This document shows, piece after piece, positions 35,645 to 42,557 of a stretch of 64,000 nt of DNA (within the stretch, counting starts at the first letter, position 1; each line of letters starts with the position of its first letter). The position numbers and the translations under genes were made by a program. Below the pieces are notes generated by a model. That model was not told the origin of the DNA and made no database searches. It worked only from the letters and a program-made list of their open reading frames with translations. Where the stretch lies: assembly GCF_013410455.1 (NCBI RefSeq), contig NZ_JACCFW010000001.1:884929-948928 (forward strand). The letters run 5' to 3'. Source of the stretch: Allobranchiibius huperziae (GTDB lineage: Bacteria; Actinomycetota; Actinomycetes; Actinomycetales; Dermatophilaceae).

Positions 35645-36295
35645 ATGAGTGACAACGACACCGTGGCTGCCCAGGAGCGGGTGAACACCGACGACGGCAA
35701 TGTCGACGTCTCCACCGAGACCGACGCCGAGCGCGCCGCCCGGTTCGAGCGCGACGCCATGCCCTACCTGGATCAGCTCTACAGCGCGGCGCTGCGCACC
35801 ACGCGCAACCCGACCGACGCCGAGGACCTGGTGCAGGAGACGTTCGCCAAGGCGTTCGCCGCATTCCACCAGTACAAGCCGGGCACCAACCTCAAGGCCT
35901 GGCTGTACCGAATTCTGACGAACAGCTACATCAACAGCTACCGCAAGAAGCAGCGGCAGCCCCTGCAGTCCGACGCGGCCGAGATCGAGGACTATCAGCT
36001 GGCGCGCGCCGCGTCGCACAGTTCGGCGGGATTGCGGTCGGCGGAGACCGAGGCGCTGGATCACCTTCCGGATTCCGATGTCAAACGCGCGCTGCAGGAG
36101 ATTCCGGAGGATTTCCGGATGGCCGTCTATCTCGCGGACGTCGAGGGTTTCGCGTACAAAGAGATCGCCGAGATCATGGAGACGCCGATCGGAACGGTAA
36201 TGTCCAGATTGCACCGTGGTCGGCGAATGCTTCGTGAACTCCTGACCGATTACGCCACCGAGCGAGGCTTCATCCGTGAGGAGGCGCGGTCATGA
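35645..36295 (+). CDS. sigH: ECF sigma factor SigR/SigH (thiol-oxidative stress)
   Basis: The short form is 216 residues. Region 2 is [20 protein letters not shown] (about 49-68) through [21 protein letters not shown]; region 4 is [20 protein letters not shown] with [19 protein letters not shown]. It is coupled to an RsrA-type anti-sigma gene by ATGA. In the same frame a GTG at 35516, preceded by GAGGAG, would add 43 residues. Streptomyces SigR has a comparable longer, unstable isoform made from the SigR-dependent transcript. Here the SigR-type promoter (35446-35471) lies upstream of that GTG and TAGGCT lies upstream of the short start, so two isoforms are predicted. Confidence 0.92.
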   Translation: MSDNDTVAAQERVNTDDGNVDVSTETDAERAARFERDAMPYLDQLYSAALRTTRNPTDAEDLVQETFAKAFAAFHQYKPGTNLKAWLYRILTNSYINSYRKKQRQPLQSDAAEIEDYQLARAASHSSAGLRSAETEALDHLPDSDVKRALQEIPEDFRMAVYLADVEGFAYKEIAEIMETPIGTVMSRLHRGRRMLRELLTDYATERGFIREEARS

Positions 36296-36549
36296 GCGAT
36301 GGATGCGACGCTTACATCAGCCAGCTCTACACGTATCTCGACGGTGAATTGAGCGATGCCGAGTGCGCCCAGCTCCAGGCGCACCTGGAGGACTGCCCGC
36401 CCTGCCTGCAGGAGTACGAGCGCGACGCGATCCTCAAGGCTCTCGTACGCCGATCGTGCACCTCCGAGCCCGCGCCGGCGACCCTGCGCGCGCAGATCCT
36501 CACCCAGATCACCGTGACGGTGACCGAGGTGCGTGTGCACCGCAGCTGA
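36292..36549 (+). CDS. rsrA: RsrA/RshA-type zinc anti-sigma factor
   Basis: An 85-residue redox-sensitive anti-sigma factor. The ZAS motif HxxxCxxC is present (H31, C35, C38 in HLEDCPPC), with further cysteines at 5, 25 and 56. In RsrA, zinc thiolates hold the factor in its sigma-binding form, and disulfide formation releases the sigma factor to induce thioredoxin and mycothiol genes. It overlaps the sigma gene by ATGA. The C-terminus ([13 protein letters not shown]) is typical of mycothiol-system anti-sigma factors. Confidence 0.92.
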   Translation: MSDGCDAYISQLYTYLDGELSDAECAQLQAHLEDCPPCLQEYERDAILKALVRRSCTSEPAPATLRAQILTQITVTVTEVRVHRS

Positions 36550-36570
36550 GGTCCTCCCTCCCATCCACCG

Positions 36571-36610
36571 ACGAAGGCCCGCATCCCCCGAGGGGGGTGC
36601 GGGCCTTCGT
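36571..36610. terminator. Bidirectional hairpin between rsrA and bL37 gene
   Basis: Arms ACGAAGGCCCGCAT and TGCGGGCCTTCGT flank a C-run/G-run pair with a very short loop: a long, nearly perfect GC stem of about 18 bp. It is placed where the convergent rsrA and bL37 genes both need termination. No strong U-tract, as is usual in high-GC actinomycetes. Confidence 0.7.
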
Positions 36611-36629
36611 CGTTGTGGTCGGTGAAGCG

Positions 36630-36704
36630 TCAGGCGTTGGGCTTCTTGCCGTGGTTGGCCGACTTGCCCTTGCGGGAACGACGCTTGCGTGCGCGCTTGC
36701 TCAT
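36630..36704 (-). CDS. 24-residue ribosomal protein bL37
   Basis: A very short gene (25 codons): starts MSKRARKRRSRKGK and ends SANHGKKPNA. Eleven of 24 residues are Lys/Arg. The pattern xKRxRKRRxRK...KANHGKxPN matches bL37, the tiny actinobacterial 50S protein first seen in mycobacterial ribosome structures. AGGAG with 6-nt spacing precedes the ATG. A TACTCT hexamer on the minus strand (36772-36767) could be its -10, leaving a leader of about 55 nt. Most gene finders would miss it. Confidence 0.85.
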   Translation of the reverse strand: MSKRARKRRSRKGKSANHGKKPNA

Positions 36705-37022
36705 GAGGTTCTCCTGCTGACCGGCGGCCTCGGAACGGCTGCGTTGGTCGATCGAATGCGGGTCCTAGAGTATCGCGCCGTCCCCACCGTCCCGACCACA
36801 CCATCCCGACCGCCGATTCGGGCCCGTTCGGTGTGCACCGTCGAAAGGCTTGGTCAAGGCTCGGTAAATATTGCCAAATCTTGGCAAACCATACCGTTTT
36901 GAGGTGGACTTTTTACCCCCTCTTTTGACAAGGTCTTCCTCAGCGGACCGAGACACAGGCCCAAAGCCGTGAACCTACGGCACCCATACCACAGCCCAAC
37001 GGGCCGAGAGAAGGAATTCACA
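36705..37022. other. 318-bp intergenic control region, AT-richer than surroundings
   Basis: The left part holds the leader and -10 (TACTCT, minus strand) of the bL37 gene. The centre and right part (about 36840-36930) are clearly AT-richer, with T runs, a 17-bp inverted repeat at 36871-36887 and a TTGACA hexamer at 36925-36930. The right end carries AAGGA 7 nt before the peptide start at 37023. I find no other open frame with a convincing ribosome-binding site here. Confidence 0.6.
36871..36887. promoter_or_regulatory. Perfect inverted repeat TTGCCAA-N3-TTGGCAA
   Basis: Seven-base arms with a 3-nt spacer, in the AT-rich stretch 136 nt before the peptide gene and 50 nt before a TTGACA -35-like hexamer. 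It looks like a binding site for a dimeric regulator. Confidence 0.55.
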
Positions 37023-37118
37023 ATGCTCACTTCCACCACTTCCGCCACCACCGCCACCTCTTCCTTCAACGGCTGGCTCCCGCGCGTGACGTCCTTCAAT
37101 GGTTGGTTGCCGCGTTGA
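37023..37118 (+). CDS. 31-residue peptide with tandem SFNGWLPR repeats
   Basis: ATG at 37023 after AAGGA with 7-nt spacing; TGA at 37116-37118. The first 13 residues are Thr/Ser/Ala-rich without a hydrophobic core. Then SFNGWLPR occurs twice, separated by VT, and the second copy ends exactly at the stop codon. All differences between the two repeat units inside FNGWLPR (Asn, Gly, Leu and Arg codons) are synonymous, which argues that the peptide sequence is under selection. It lies 92 nt upstream of two coupled membrane HD-domain genes. No family is recognised. A secreted or membrane-acting signal peptide, a leader peptide, or a ligand for the HD proteins are all possible. Confidence 0.72.
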   Translation: MLTSTTSATTATSSFNGWLPRVTSFNGWLPR

Positions 37119-37127
37119 TCTCAATTC

Positions 37128-37139
37128 GGGAATCTTCCC
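37128..37139. promoter_or_regulatory. Short palindrome GGGAA-TC-TTCCC
   Basis: A perfect 5-bp-arm palindrome 9 nt after the peptide stop codon and 71 nt before the HD-GYP start. It could be an operator or part of a weak attenuating hairpin. Confidence 0.35.
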
Positions 37140-37210
37140 ACCTTTAGCAGCGCTAGCTTCGTTTCGTAGCTACCTCTTTTGAGTCGGCGAAGCAACTGCA
37201 AGGGGCGAGC

Positions 37211-38605
37211 GTGGCAGATCGTGGACCAAGGCTCATTCGTAGCCAACGGGTGTTGATCGCTGCGTTACTGTCGTTCGCTGTATTGATAATTGTTGCCGCA
37301 GGCTGTCTGCCACTTGAGATTGTTCGGTATCCGAGTTGGACTCCCACAGTTTCTCTTGCGGTGATCGGTGTTATTGCAGAGTCCAACCTGGGCCGCATAC
37401 GTGGTGGCCACACACTGTCGTTGACAACAGTGGTTGTGTTGACCGCGCTTCCTCTGTCCGGCATGTACGGAAGCGTTATCGTCGCGGTCTCCAGTACTGC
37501 ATTACTGGTCACGTCCGATGCTCCGTTCGTGGCACGTCTTTTTAACTCGGCGAACATTGCAATCTGTGGTGTCGGCGGGGCCATCTCATACTCGTGCAGT
37601 GGGGGTTATTCGCACCTAGGGCCCTCGACCAGCGCGACTGCCCTCATCGAGCACGTTCTCGGGCCGATGATCATCGCGACTGCTGTCCAACTGGCCTTGA
37701 ATATCTTCTTCCTGAGCCTCATGATCGCGCTCGGAGCGCACCAGTCACTGGGGGTGACAGTGCGCGAGGCGCTGATCAACGGGTGGTCTCCCTATCCGAT
37801 CTATCCGGTCATCGCATTCGTATTCGCCGTGCTCTGGGCATCGGCCAACTTGGGCGCGATCAGCATCCTGCCGATCGTCGCCCCCCTCCTTATCGCGCAA
37901 TGGTCCGTTGCGTTACAGGCCGAGGAGAACGACGCGCACCTGCGAACGGTCGAGACCCTGGTCGCCGCCGCACAGGCGAGCCAGCCGATCCTGCACGGCC
38001 GAAGCGCCTGGGTGGACGTGGTGTCTCGGGAGATTGGGCTGGAGCTTCGTCTTTCCGCTTCCCTCATGCACTCCCTGCAGTACGCCGCCCTCCTGCACGA
38101 CATCGGCCTGGTCGCACCGGCCGCGCACACCCCGGGCGAGCGCCTGACCGGCAAGGAGCTGCGGTGGATCAAGGCCCACCCGCAACAGGGAGTGCGCATG
38201 CTGCAGGGCATCGACTTCCTCTCGGACGCCGTCGTCGCCGTAGGGCATCATCACGAACGGTGGGACGGCAACGGTTACCCCTCCGGCCTGGAGGGTGAGC
38301 AGATCCCGTTGCTGGCCCGGATCCTCGCCATCGCCGACGCCTACTGTGCACTTCTGGCCGCGGATCCAGACGTGAGCGCGGAGCAGCTCACATCGGTCGC
38401 CGAGCGAAGTCTCGACGCGCTGCGCCCGCTCGCCGGTCTGCAGTTCGACGCCGTCGGCCTGGAGGCTCTGGCGCACGCCCAGCCACGGATCGTAGAATCT
38501 CTGAGCGTCCTGATCGCCCGTCAGCCACCGCAACCGATCACCGGGGTGGACCCGCACCTGCCATGGGTGTCGGCCATGTTCGCCTCTGCCCGGGCGGATA
38601 TATGA
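37211..38605 (+). CDS. Membrane HD-GYP phosphohydrolase-like protein
   Basis: A 464-residue protein. About seven hydrophobic helices lie in residues 10-232, followed by an HD-GYP domain (about 245-430). Visible catalytic elements: LLHDIGL (H296, D297), HPQQG (H323), HHHERWDGNGYPSG (346-359) and IADAY. HD-GYP enzymes hydrolyse cyclic di-GMP. The first metal-ligand position, normally GHSxRV, reads LHGRSAWV here, so that His is shifted or lost. GTG start with AAGGGG 6 nt upstream. The 5' third of the gene is AT-richer than the rest of the window, suggesting a composite or acquired sensor domain. It overlaps the next HD gene by ATGA. Confidence 0.85.
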   Translation: MADRGPRLIRSQRVLIAALLSFAVLIIVAAGCLPLEIVRYPSWTPTVSLAVIGVIAESNLGRIRGGHTLSLTTVVVLTALPLSGMYGSVIVAVSSTALLVTSDAPFVARLFNSANIAICGVGGAISYSCSGGYSHLGPSTSATALIEHVLGPMIIATAVQLALNIFFLSLMIALGAHQSLGVTVREALINGWSPYPIYPVIAFVFAVLWASANLGAISILPIVAPLLIAQWSVALQAEENDAHLRTVETLVAAAQASQPILHGRSAWVDVVSREIGLELRLSASLMHSLQYAALLHDIGLVAPAAHTPGERLTGKELRWIKAHPQQGVRMLQGIDFLSDAVVAVGHHHERWDGNGYPSGLEGEQIPLLARILAIADAYCALLAADPDVSAEQLTSVAERSLDALRPLAGLQFDAVGLEALAHAQPRIVESLSVLIARQPPQPITGVDPHLPWVSAMFASARADI

Positions 38606-39924
38606 GGTTGCGCCAACCCGGTGTCCTGCGGTGGCGATTGCGCTTGGTGTGGGTGATCCTCGCGGGCGTCCTGGTGCTCGCCGCCTTCGTCCGCGTCGTG
38701 AGCACAGCCGTGGGCGGTGCCCGGATAGCCGGCTGGGACGCCGCGATCCTGGCCACCCTGACGGTCGCCATCGCCTTCGGGTCGGCGTTGCCGGTGCAGA
38801 TCGGACGAGCCCGCGCAGTCGCGCCACTCGCGACTGCAGCGTCGGTCGCGCTCGCCCTCGCGTCGAGTCGGCCGCACCAGGCGCCGGTGAGCTACTCGCC
38901 CTCCATCGTCATCGTGTGCGCCGCCATCGGATACGCGGCTGGTATCGGTCTGCGACGTATCTGGCAGAGCGACACCAGCCGGTCGGTCGCGGTCGCGGTG
39001 CCCGTCGTGACCGTCTCCGCGATGTCGCTGCTCTACCGGTGGTTGCCGCTCTGGGGCGGTCACACCAGTGCGGAGATGTATTCCGATTGGGACTCCCAGC
39101 GGTGGAAGGCGGTCTGTGTGATGACCGTCGCCGCGCTGCTCCCGATCCTCGGGGAGCTGCTCATGATCGGCCTCCTGGTCAGCCCGATCCGGACGATCGG
39201 TGCGTTCCTCGCCGAGACGCTGCGCGACCTGGGTCCGATCTACGGTGCCGCTCTGTCCACCGGTGTCGCGATGGCCATCGGCCTGCAATCACTGTCGCTG
39301 TGGGCAGTCCCTCTGGTCGTGATGCCGCTCGTCCTCGCCCGGTCGGCGCTGCGACGCGCGTACAGCGTGCAGCGTGAACGACGCCAGACGATCGCCGCGT
39401 TGTCGACGATGACGGACGTCGCGGGATACACCCGCCCCGGTCACTCGGCCCGGGTCGCGGACCTGGCGCGCCGGGTCGGTGAATGCATGCGGTTGACCGA
39501 GCAGGAACTGACGCTGCTCGAGGATGCTGCGCTCCTGCACGACATCGGCCAGGTCTCGCTCAGCGCACCGATCCCCGGTGGCGCCACCGTCGAGGCCGCC
39601 CCGCTGGACCAGCTGAGCATCGCGCTGGAGGGCGGCTCGATCGTGCGACGCAGCGGAGTGCTGGACGATCTCGCCGTCATCATCGAGGCGCAGACGATCC
39701 AGTACCGGCAGGTGCGCGAGTTGGGCGAGGACGTCCCGGTCGCCGCGCGCATCATCAAGGTGTGCAACGCCTTCGACGACCTGACCTCGGGGAACGAGAT
39801 CATGGAGGACTCGGCGTTCGAGCGATTGTCGCTCGGCCTCGGATACGAGTACGACCCGGCCGTCGTCACCGCGTTGAAGGATCTGTCCGGGCGACACGAA
39901 GAGGTGCGCAGGATCCTGCGCTGA
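38602..39924 (+). CDS. Membrane HD-domain protein, degenerate HD-GYP
   Basis: A 440-residue protein with several TM helices (about 17-245) and a C-terminal HD domain (about 260-435). GHSARVADLARRVG (H281) and LLHDIGQ (H313, D314) are intact, but the downstream HHE...GYP block is absent: the corresponding region reads DDLAVIIEAQTIQYRQVREL. Its upstream partner has the opposite pattern, lacking the first His but keeping HHE and GYP. It starts in an ATGA overlap, so the two proteins are probably made in equal amounts and may form a heterodimer. Confidence 0.82.
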   Translation: MRLRQPGVLRWRLRLVWVILAGVLVLAAFVRVVSTAVGGARIAGWDAAILATLTVAIAFGSALPVQIGRARAVAPLATAASVALALASSRPHQAPVSYSPSIVIVCAAIGYAAGIGLRRIWQSDTSRSVAVAVPVVTVSAMSLLYRWLPLWGGHTSAEMYSDWDSQRWKAVCVMTVAALLPILGELLMIGLLVSPIRTIGAFLAETLRDLGPIYGAALSTGVAMAIGLQSLSLWAVPLVVMPLVLARSALRRAYSVQRERRQTIAALSTMTDVAGYTRPGHSARVADLARRVGECMRLTEQELTLLEDAALLHDIGQVSLSAPIPGGATVEAAPLDQLSIALEGGSIVRRSGVLDDLAVIIEAQTIQYRQVRELGEDVPVAARIIKVCNAFDDLTSGNEIMEDSAFERLSLGLGYEYDPAVVTALKDLSGRHEEVRRILR

Positions 39925-39952
39925 GCACCGGCTTCGACGCGTCGGGGTCGTG

Positions 39953-41680
39953 TCAGGTCGAGGCCTTGGGGGAGCCTCCACCGAGATCGGCGTCGTCGTA
40001 GGGCACCGGGTCGTAGGCGGAGACCCGTGGGTCGTCCTCGTCGGCGAAGTAGTCGGCCACGATGGTCTCGTCGGCGCCGCGTGGCACGAAGCGCTCGAGG
40101 ACCACGGTCAGCACGGCCGACACCACGATGTTGATGATCAACGCGGTGAACGCGATGTAGCCGAGCTTGCCGATGATCGGGATGTCGGCCGTCGAACCGC
40201 CGAAGTGCGCCACCTTGGTGGCCGGGTTCGCGACGCCGTACGCCGTCCACGTGCCGTAGACCATGGCGACCGCCCAGCCGATCAGCAGGGCCCAGCGGTG
40301 GAACCAGCGGGTGTAGAGGCCGAACACGATGGCCGGGAACGTCTGCAGGATCCAGATGCCGCCGAGCAGCTGCAGGTTGATGGCGTTCTGCTTGTCCATC
40401 GTGAGGACGAAGCCGACCGCGAAGATCTTGACCACCAGTGAGGCGATCTTGGAGACCTTCGCCTCGTGCTCCACGGTGGCGTCCGGGCGCAGCCACTCCT
40501 TGTAGATGTTGCGGGTGAAGGTGTTGGCCGCCGCGATCGACATGATGGCCGCGGGCACCAGCGCGCCGACGGCGATGGCCGCGAAGGCGATGCCGGCGAA
40601 CCAGCTCGGGAACTGGTCCTCGAACAGCTGCGGGATGACCAGCTGGGCGTTCGGCTTGCCGTCAGCGCCGATCGGGGTGGTCTTGGCCGCGCTGGCGACC
40701 CAGCCGAGCAGCGCGAGCAGTGCCAGCAGGAAGGAGTACGCCGGCAGGATCGCCGCGTTGCGCCGGATGGTGTTGCGGCTCTTGGCCGACAGGCTCGCGG
40801 TGATGGAGTGGGGATACATGAAGAGCGCGAGCGCCGATCCGAATGCCAGTGTCACGTAGGCCCATTGCTGCTTCGGCCCGACCAGGATCGAGCCGTTCGG
40901 CTTGCCGGTGACCTTGTTCGCGGTCTGCATCTTGGTGTTCGCGGCGTCGAAGATGTGCCCCCAGCCGCCGACCTTGGTCGGCAGATAGATGACGGCGACG
41001 ACGATGACCAGGTAGATCAGCGCGTCCTTGACGAAGGCGATGATCGCCGGCGCTCGCAGACCGCTGGTGTAGGTGTACGCCGCGAGGACCGCGAAGGCGA
41101 TCAGCAACGGCAGGTCCTTGGCGAACCAGTTGCCGCTGCCGCCGATCCCGGCCACTTCCAGGACGGCCTGGATGCCGACGAGCTGCAGGGCGATGTAGGG
41201 CATCGTCGCGATGAAACCGGTCACCGCGATGGCGAGCGACAGTCCGCGCGATCCGTAGCGACCACGGACGAAGTCGGCCGAGGTGACGTATCCGCGTCGG
41301 TGGCTGACCGACCACAGCCGCGACATGAAGAAGAAGATGATCGGGTAGGCAACGATCGTGTACGGGACGGCGAAGAAACCGGCCACCGCGCCGGTCGCGA
41401 ACATCGCTGCGGGCACCGCCACGAACGTGTACGCCGTGTAGAGGTCGCCGCCGAGCAGGAACCAGGTGACCCAGGTGCCGAACGAGCGGCCGCCGAGGCC
41501 CCACTCCTCCAGGCTCTCCATCGAGGACGCGCGCCTCCAGCGGGCTGCCATGAAACCCATCACGGCGACAATCACGAAGATCACGATCAGCACCGTGAGG
41601 GCGACCCCGTTGACACCGGTGTTGGGGCGCGACGGGTCTGCGGCGGCGTGCACCACGGCGAGGGTGTGCGGCGTGATCAT
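39953..41680 (-). CDS. Sodium:solute symporter (SSS family; monocarboxylate-type)
   Basis: A 575-residue membrane protein with about 13 TM helices. SSS marks: the N-terminal LGGRSFGTWVTWFLLGGDLYTAYTFVA, the sodium-site region ALFMYPHSITASLSAKS, and AAIMSIAAANTFTRNIY. Members with a DUF3311 partner resemble MctP-type uptake systems for lactate, pyruvate or acetate. Its ATG overlaps the DUF3311 stop. The acidic, Asp-rich C-tail is cytoplasmic. The substrate is inferred only. Confidence 0.88.
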   Translation of the reverse strand: MITPHTLAVVHAAADPSRPNTGVNGVALTVLIVIFVIVAVMGFMAARWRRASSMESLEEWGLGGRSFGTWVTWFLLGGDLYTAYTFVAVPAAMFATGAVAGFFAVPYTIVAYPIIFFFMSRLWSVSHRRGYVTSADFVRGRYGSRGLSLAIAVTGFIATMPYIALQLVGIQAVLEVAGIGGSGNWFAKDLPLLIAFAVLAAYTYTSGLRAPAIIAFVKDALIYLVIVVAVIYLPTKVGGWGHIFDAANTKMQTANKVTGKPNGSILVGPKQQWAYVTLAFGSALALFMYPHSITASLSAKSRNTIRRNAAILPAYSFLLALLALLGWVASAAKTTPIGADGKPNAQLVIPQLFEDQFPSWFAGIAFAAIAVGALVPAAIMSIAAANTFTRNIYKEWLRPDATVEHEAKVSKIASLVVKIFAVGFVLTMDKQNAINLQLLGGIWILQTFPAIVFGLYTRWFHRWALLIGWAVAMVYGTWTAYGVANPATKVAHFGGSTADIPIIGKLGYIAFTALIINIVVSAVLTVVLERFVPRGADETIVADYFADEDDPRVSAYDPVPYDDADLGGGSPKAST

Positions 41681-41952
41681 GCGTCACCCCGCTCGTTGCG
41701 GGCCATCGGACGGTGCGGTCGTGCGCGTTTCACGACGACGTACGCGGAGTAGGTGAATCCTGCGCAGAGGAAGACCCACAGCATCTGGTACCAGACGAAG
41801 AACGGGAACCCGCCGAGCTCGGGGGAGCGTCGGGAGTACCAGCCGACCGGGATGAGGGCCAGGCACGGGATCGCCAACAGGACACCCGCCAACACCTGCA
41901 AGGGGCGATTGGCGGGAGGTGCACCGTCCTGCGAATCCGGTTGGTGGGACAC
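41677..41952 (-). CDS. DUF3311 small membrane partner of the symporter
   Basis: A 91-residue protein with two TM helices (about 19-37 and 47-72) and the DUF3311 pattern LIPVGWYSRRSPELGGFPFFVWYQ. It is routinely encoded just before SSS monocarboxylate symporters and is thought to be an accessory subunit. A GTG start with a strong AGGAGGT is chosen over the open frame back to 42009. It overlaps the symporter by ATGA. Confidence 0.85.
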   Translation of the reverse strand: MSHQPDSQDGAPPANRPLQVLAGVLLAIPCLALIPVGWYSRRSPELGGFPFFVWYQMLWVFLCAGFTYSAYVVVKRARPHRPMARNERGDA

Positions 41953-42027
41953 GGGAGACCTCCTGTCGCCGCGCACGACGGACCTGGTCCCGTCGGCTCT
42001 GCCCCGCAAACTATCGCGTGACCCGGG

Positions 42028-42468
42028 TCACACTGTGGTGCGGCTGGGCGTGTCCTGGGACCGGGCCGGGACGGCGCGGCTGCCCCGGAGCGTCGCGAGG
42101 TCGGTCTCGCAGCGGCGCTCCAGCTCGGCCAGTTCGGCGAGGGAGTCCTCGATGTCGCGACGACGCGCCTCCAGATCGGCCCGTCGGTCGCTGATCTGGT
42201 CGAGCAGGTACTGCAGCTGACCGACGCGACCCGGCTGATCGTCGTACATGTCGACGATCCTGCGGATCTCCTCCAGTGGGAAGCCGAGGCGTCGTCCCCG
42301 CATGATGAGGGCCAGGCGGGTGCGGTCGCGCTTGCTGAAGACCCTTGTGGTGCCCCGGCGTTCGGGGGAGATCAGGCCGAGCTCCTCGTAGTGCCGCAAC
42401 GTCCGGTGGGTGATCTCGAATTCGGTCGCGAGCTCGGCGATCGACCACGTGCGCTCGCGAGTTGTCAT
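42028..42468 (-). CDS. MerR-family regulator, LiuR-like
   Basis: A 146-residue MerR protein: N-terminal winged helix (WSIAELATEFEITHRTLRHYEELGLISPERRG), then a dimerising coiled coil (about 85-125) with no cysteine metal site. This subgroup (LiuR/PsrA-like) controls branched-chain amino acid and fatty acid degradation. It is divergent from an acyl-CoA dehydrogenase and an acyl-CoA carboxylase gene, with a palindromic operator just upstream of its own start. Confidence 0.9.
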   Translation of the reverse strand: MTTRERTWSIAELATEFEITHRTLRHYEELGLISPERRGTTRVFSKRDRTRLALIMRGRRLGFPLEEIRRIVDMYDDQPGRVGQLQYLLDQISDRRADLEARRRDIEDSLAELAELERRCETDLATLRGSRAVPARSQDTPSRTTV

Positions 42469-42482
42469 GGCGCCCAGCGTGC

Positions 42483-42504
42483 TTTACGTTTACGTCAACG
42501 TCAA
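42483..42504. promoter_or_regulatory. LiuR-type operator palindrome
   Basis: A 22-bp near-palindrome with half-sites TTTACGTTTAC and GTCAACGTCAA (two mismatches). It has the spaced TTxACG/CGTxAA structure known for LiuR-like MerR regulators and lies between the regulator and the acyl-CoA dehydrogenase gene. Confidence 0.75.
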
Positions 42505-42557
42505 GTGCGTCGACGACCAGGCTCGACGCGCCGAACGCCCTTCACGAGAGGCACCTG

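Noticed and set aside
32670-35864. A 1,064-codon open frame on the minus strand
   Set aside because: It runs antisense through SRAP, hydrolase, fgd and sigR genes. High GC makes such antisense frames common; the composition is Arg/Pro/Gly/His-rich and no domain is recognisable.
37150-37175. GCTAGC/GTAGCTAC hairpin as an attenuator between the peptide and HD-GYP genes
   Set aside because: Arms do not pair well beyond 4-5 bp; not strong enough to report as a terminator.
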